Below, one piece after another: positions 60,788-64,000 of a DNA stretch of 64,000 bases (the stretch's first letter is position 1; each line of letters starts with the position of its first letter). The stretch is from Stromatinia cepivora. Lineage: Eukaryota; Ascomycota; Leotiomycetes; Helotiales; Sclerotiniaceae. Position numbers and translations under genes: made by a program. The notes beneath the pieces were generated by a model. It saw only the letters and a list, made by a program, of their open reading frames with translations, was not told the DNA's origin and did not search any database. Location: assembly GCA_014898415.1 (NCBI GenBank), contig RCTD01000019.1:434001-498000 (forward strand), read 5' to 3'.

Positions 60788-61510
60788 ATGTTCCAAACAT
60801 GTCCCTTCACCCCCACCCCCGCTGACATCTTCCAGGGCCCAACCTCTCAACTCAATTCCTCCTCCCTCCCCACAACATGTTTTACAGACGTCATCCTCAT
60901 TCCCCTCCCAACTTGGCTCGCCCTCGTATTCATACCCATCTTCTTTGCTCTAGGGCTCCACAACCGCAAAATTAACTACAACCCCTCTACCGCACATCTG
61001 CGCTCCAATGCCCGCTCCTCATGGCCTTACCTTATCTTCCTTATTATCTACTACTTCCTCATTGTGGCCAACATTGTCATGCTCACTGTCGAAATTGTGC
61101 GATTGTCTATGCTTCACTACGGCATTGGTTTATTGCCATTCGCATACGTCGGACTTCTCCTCTCGGCTCTCTTGTTTTGGAGTGAAGGAATGCATGGACG
61201 GATAAAGTGGTGGCAGGGAATAAACATGATAGTTTGGATAGGAGGAATTGCGGTGAGTGTTGTGCAGGCCATTGCATTAGAGCAGCAATCTGGGATCAAT
61301 GGGAGTAAGGGGAGCAAATATCCAGTGAGCGACCAGATTCTCGACGTGGCTGTTATGGCAGGTGTATACGCCGTTATTGCACTACTGGAGACAATACTGG
61401 TGACATGGAGAGGGAAGAGAAGGACGACAGTCTTAAGGGAAGAGAGGGGAGAAATGGGTACGTTTAATTATGGGAGGGGCGTGAGTGAGAGCCCCGTCTT
61501 GAAGGAGTAG
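60788..61510 (+). CDS. integral membrane protein, four to five helices (TMD0-like)
   Basis: Single-exon frame of 240 residues starting MFQTCPFTPTPADIFQGPTS. Hydrophobic helices occur at about 35-55 (VILIPLPTWLALVFIPIFFALGL), 80-105, 112-130, 141-165 and 188-207; the tail is basic (TWRGKRRTTVLREE) and ends SESPVLKE. The segment CFTDVILIPLPTW after a polar N-terminus resembles the extra TMD0 region of ABC-C transporters, but no ATPase follows, so it is either a stand-alone TMD0-like protein or an unrelated membrane protein. Codon use (CTC, ATC, TTC, GTC) is that of a real gene. Function unknown. Confidence 0.75.
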   Translation: MFQTCPFTPTPADIFQGPTSQLNSSSLPTTCFTDVILIPLPTWLALVFIPIFFALGLHNRKINYNPSTAHLRSNARSSWPYLIFLIIYYFLIVANIVMLTVEIVRLSMLHYGIGLLPFAYVGLLLSALLFWSEGMHGRIKWWQGINMIVWIGGIAVSVVQAIALEQQSGINGSKGSKYPVSDQILDVAVMAGVYAVIALLETILVTWRGKRRTTVLREERGEMGTFNYGRGVSESPVLKE

Positions 61511-62149
61511 ATTATTGTTTGAGATTTTGAGACATAGTTGGTATGCTCCTGTATTTGTACCTATGAAGATTGCTTCAGCTGGTTCGGGGTTTTGTAATGA
61601 ATACATTAGGACTTCGATTGGGATATGGTCATGACACACCTTGGATCCTATACTTTTTAATAAGCCATTAGGGCGAATGCAAACACACTTTCGTTTCCAC
61701 TTACCTACATCGAGCTCATTGTATGTGTGCATGAATTCTCAGCTGGTGACTTAGTTGCAACTCTTCATCGCAGTACATGATTGACTTGCAGAGCAGTATT
61801 GCCGCATAATCCTGTTGTCAGGAAGACTACGCAATAGGGTGCTAACATGCAGAAAAATCGGATTGAGGTTTAAATTCAAGTATTAGCTTGACTTCCATTA
61901 TTATTCTATGCAAACAAACCAATGACGAAATCCTGATATCTAATTCGGTATATATCATAAAGATTAGTATATTAAAATCTAATATTTCATAATCTCTTTA
62001 TTATTTATTATCAATTCAATCAATAAAGATATATATATATATACTACAATTATAAAACTTTTCCTAAATTATATTCATAACAATCAGCAAATATAAATGA
62101 TTAATTTGAGTAGTATGATATTATTTTTAAATAATAAGACTTTTAAGAT
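61511..62149. other. intergenic region, increasingly AT-rich
   Basis: 3' region of the membrane protein gene; strongly A/T-rich from about 61930. No gene. Confidence 0.5.
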
Positions 62150-62154
62150 ATAAT
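62150..62154. repeat. left target site duplication (ATAAT) of solo LTR
   Basis: Identical to 62437-62441. Confidence 0.75.
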
Positions 62155-62436
62155 TGTGACGCACAAGAGCCGTAGTAGAGCTGAATAAACAGGGTCAATT
62201 ATGTTCTTTAGAATCTTTAATTGAAGAATTATGGCTCGTAAGGAGCGATTAGATATATATACACAAATACCCATTTGTGGGTTGTGGGGTTGTGTGTATG
62301 TGTTATTAGGGTTACTATTTTATTATATTAAATTGTATGATTTGTAATGTATACGTACGGATGATCAGCTCATAAATTGATATGGGAGATAAGGGGTATC
62401 ACGTGGTTAGCCTCCTGTGGTTCACGATTCGTGACA
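62155..62436. mobile_element. solo LTR of a retrotransposon (282 bp)
   Basis: Starts TGTGACGCACAAGAGCC and ends GATTCGTGACA, the TG...CA termini of LTRs, and is flanked by exact 5-bp duplications ATAAT, as left by an integrase. No internal retrotransposon sequence is adjacent, so the element was lost by LTR recombination. The sequence is much less AT-rich than its surroundings, indicating a relatively young insertion. The TGTGACG-type terminus is common among fungal Gypsy-class LTRs; class assignment is inference. Confidence 0.8.
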
Positions 62437-62441
62437 ATAAT
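62437..62441. repeat. right target site duplication (ATAAT) of solo LTR
   Basis: Identical to 62150-62154. Confidence 0.75.
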
Positions 62442-62645
62442 GATATAAATAAATTAATTTAATTATATTCTTTGTAAGTCTGGATATATAAAGATATAAT
62501 GAATTAAAGAATTAAAGAATTAAAGAATTAAAATAGAAATTATATATAGAGATTTAATAAATAAATAAATGATGAATAAAAGAGTGATAGAATAAGATAT
62601 GATTGATTATGAAAGATTATGAGTTTGTAGGGGATGATTAGATGA

Positions 62646-62818
62646 GATAGAATAGGATAGGATAGGATAAAATAAGATAAAATAAAATAAAATAAGATAA
62701 GATAAGATAAGATAAGATAAGATAAGATAAGATAAGATAAGATAAGATAAGATAAAATAAAATAAAATAAAATAAAATAAAATAAAATAAAATAAAATAA
62801 AATATATATATATATATT
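62646..62818. repeat. compound GATAA / AAAAT microsatellite
   Basis: GATAG/GATAA pentanucleotide units give way at about 62750 to AAAAT units and then a short (AT)n run. About 30 pentamer units in all. Confidence 0.95.
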
Positions 62819-62920
62819 ATATTAATAATTAAATTGAATAGCGGAAATTGAAGAATTGATTAATAAGTACTAAGAAATATTATAATTTGTTTTGTTTTAT
62901 TTATTAATAATTATAAATAT

Positions 62921-63086
62921 TGTTAACTTTTGGTACAGGAAGTAATAGTATTATTGATTATATAGATTGAACTAAGGATTTATTATTCTAATAGGAATAG
63001 AATTGAGATTATTCCTAAATATAATTTGTATATTATTATAATTATATAATTTTAATTTTAATTTTATAATAACTTTATTTTTAATA
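62921..63086 (-). mobile_element. Copia LTR, copy A (166 bp, heavily mutated)
   Basis: Aligns base for base in length with 63353-63518. The plus strand reads TGTTAACTTTTGGTACAGG; the far end, CCAACA in copy B, has become TTAATA. Differences from copy B are mainly C-to-T and G-to-A transitions, as expected of RIP. Confidence 0.75.
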
Positions 63087-63352
63087 TTCTTTTATTGAAG
63101 ATATCCTATTTGATTTTTCTAAACTACTAATCCTAATATTTTTTTGAATCTTTTGAAAGTAATCTTTATATAAAACTTCATTATTTTATTAATAATTATA
63201 TTATATATATTGATATAATTAATGACGATTTTTTCCTTTTCTATTAAATCTTTAATGAAATGATAACTGATATCTATATATTTGAGTTGTTTATACAAAT
63301 ATAGATTCTTGATTAAAATTAAAGTATTCTAATTGTTATTAAATATTTGAAT
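63087..63352 (-). pseudogene. Copia polyprotein 3' end (RNase H region), copy A, mutated
   Basis: Second copy of the RNase H end found at 63519-63800, with the same order of motifs but many stops and A/T replacements. It lies between two LTRs in the same orientation. Confidence 0.7.
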
Positions 63353-63518
63353 TGTTAACTTTTGGTGCAGGAAGTAGTAGTATTGTTGACTATATAGGTT
63401 GAACTAAAGATCTATATATCTAATAGAAATAAAATTAAGGTTATCCCTAAATATGGTTTATACACTATTATAATCACATAACCTCAATTCTAATCCTATA
63501 ATGATTTCATTTCCAACA
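63353..63518 (-). mobile_element. Copia LTR, copy B (166 bp)
   Basis: On the minus strand it starts TGTTGGAAATG and ends CCAAAAGTTAACA. It is directly preceded by a polypurine tract, AATAAAGGAA, as expected for a 3' LTR. Confidence 0.8.
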
Positions 63519-64000
63519 TTCCTTTATTGAGAATATCCTATTCGATCCTTTTAGATTACTAATCCTAACATTTTCTTGAACTTTTCGAAAGCAATCCTTG
63601 TACAAAACTTCATCATTCTATCGGTAATTATATTGTATATATTGATATAATTAGTAGCGATTTTCTTCTTTTCTATCAAATCCCTGATGAAATGATAATT
63701 GATATTTATATATTTGGATTATTCGTGTAAATGTGGGTTCTTGGTTAAAGCTAAAGTATTCTGATTGTTATTAAGCATTTGAATCGTATCTCTATTCTTT
63801 TCAATATAATTTAATTTGAATAGATCCTTAAGCATTTATATAATCTATTTTCTTTGTTTAATGAATATTGCTATTATAATATATTCTGATTCTATATTGA
63901 AGGTAATTATAGATATTTGTTTCTTGTTAATCTACAATATAAAGCCTTTATAGAATATCATAACTCCTTTTGAAATACTTTTCCAATTATATTTGTCATT
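63519..64000 (-). mobile_element. Ty1/copia retrotransposon, 3' end of pol (reverse transcriptase/RNase H), running off the window
   Basis: The minus strand encodes, with stops, NNQNTLALTKNPHLHE, SKYININYHFIRDLIEKKKIATNYI and a KxxGLV-like end, matching the Copia pattern D/N-N-Q-x-A-L ... H-I-D-I-x-Y-H-F-I-R ... I-x-T. Stops show the element is inactive. It continues past base 64000. Confidence 0.8.

Overview
The window is filamentous-ascomycete nuclear DNA, most likely from a leotiomycete of the Sclerotiniaceae (Botrytis/Sclerotinia type). This rests on short GT-AG introns (about 45-220 nt), split tRNA genes, fungal housekeeping families (Zn2Cys6/fungal-TF proteins, Ste20 kinase, SYLF-SH3 protein, vigilin-type KH protein), long gene-poor spacers and AT-rich blocks that look mutated by RIP. 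The genus is an inference; no marker gene settles it.

Layout: 1.2-8.5 kb is a compact housekeeping block: an ArfGAP (+), a two-exon SFT1 SNARE (-), ADE13 adenylosuccinate lyase (-) and a Ysc84/Lsb3-type SYLF-SH3 protein (+). From 8.5 to 19.6 kb there is an 11-kb spacer with no convincing gene; it holds a 529-bp hAT-like MITE with an exact 8-bp target duplication, a duplicated two-part motif, a 15-bp minisatellite and three small coding-looking islands. A mitochondrially targeted SDR (+, 19.6-21.1 kb) and a 1306-residue multi-KH protein (-, 22.7-26.7 kb) are convergent. STE20 (+, 30.5-33.2 kb) sits between two large spacers. A split tRNA-Glu(CUC) lies at 35.8 kb and an AKR7-type aldo-keto reductase at 37.5-38.6 kb.

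From 39.1 to 43.6 kb a class III (dialkylglycine-decarboxylase-like) aminotransferase is followed in tandem by a five-exon Zn2Cys6 regulator. The aminotransferase promoter carries eight GGRAAAC-type sites in both orientations, so the pair may be a small regulated module. The regulator, however, has an in-frame TAA at codon 148. A cysteine-rich small protein gene (44.0-44.7 kb), a split tRNA-Pro(UGG) and a copper-type P1B ATPase (46.5-50.1 kb) follow; the ATPase has a one-base frameshift in an A7 run inside its first metal-binding domain.

The last 14 kb is gene-poor and repeat-rich: an F-box gene, an AT-rich relic block, a second copy of the MITE, a small cysteine/charged protein gene, a probable decayed gene, a second AT-rich block, a four-to-five-helix membrane protein, a 282-bp solo LTR with exact 5-bp duplications, GATAA/AAAAT microsatellites, and the 3' end of a minus-strand Copia retrotransposon whose RNase H-LTR segment is present twice in tandem, one copy much more C-to-T/G-to-A mutated than the other. 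All exon joins were derived by eye from splice signals and protein-family continuity.
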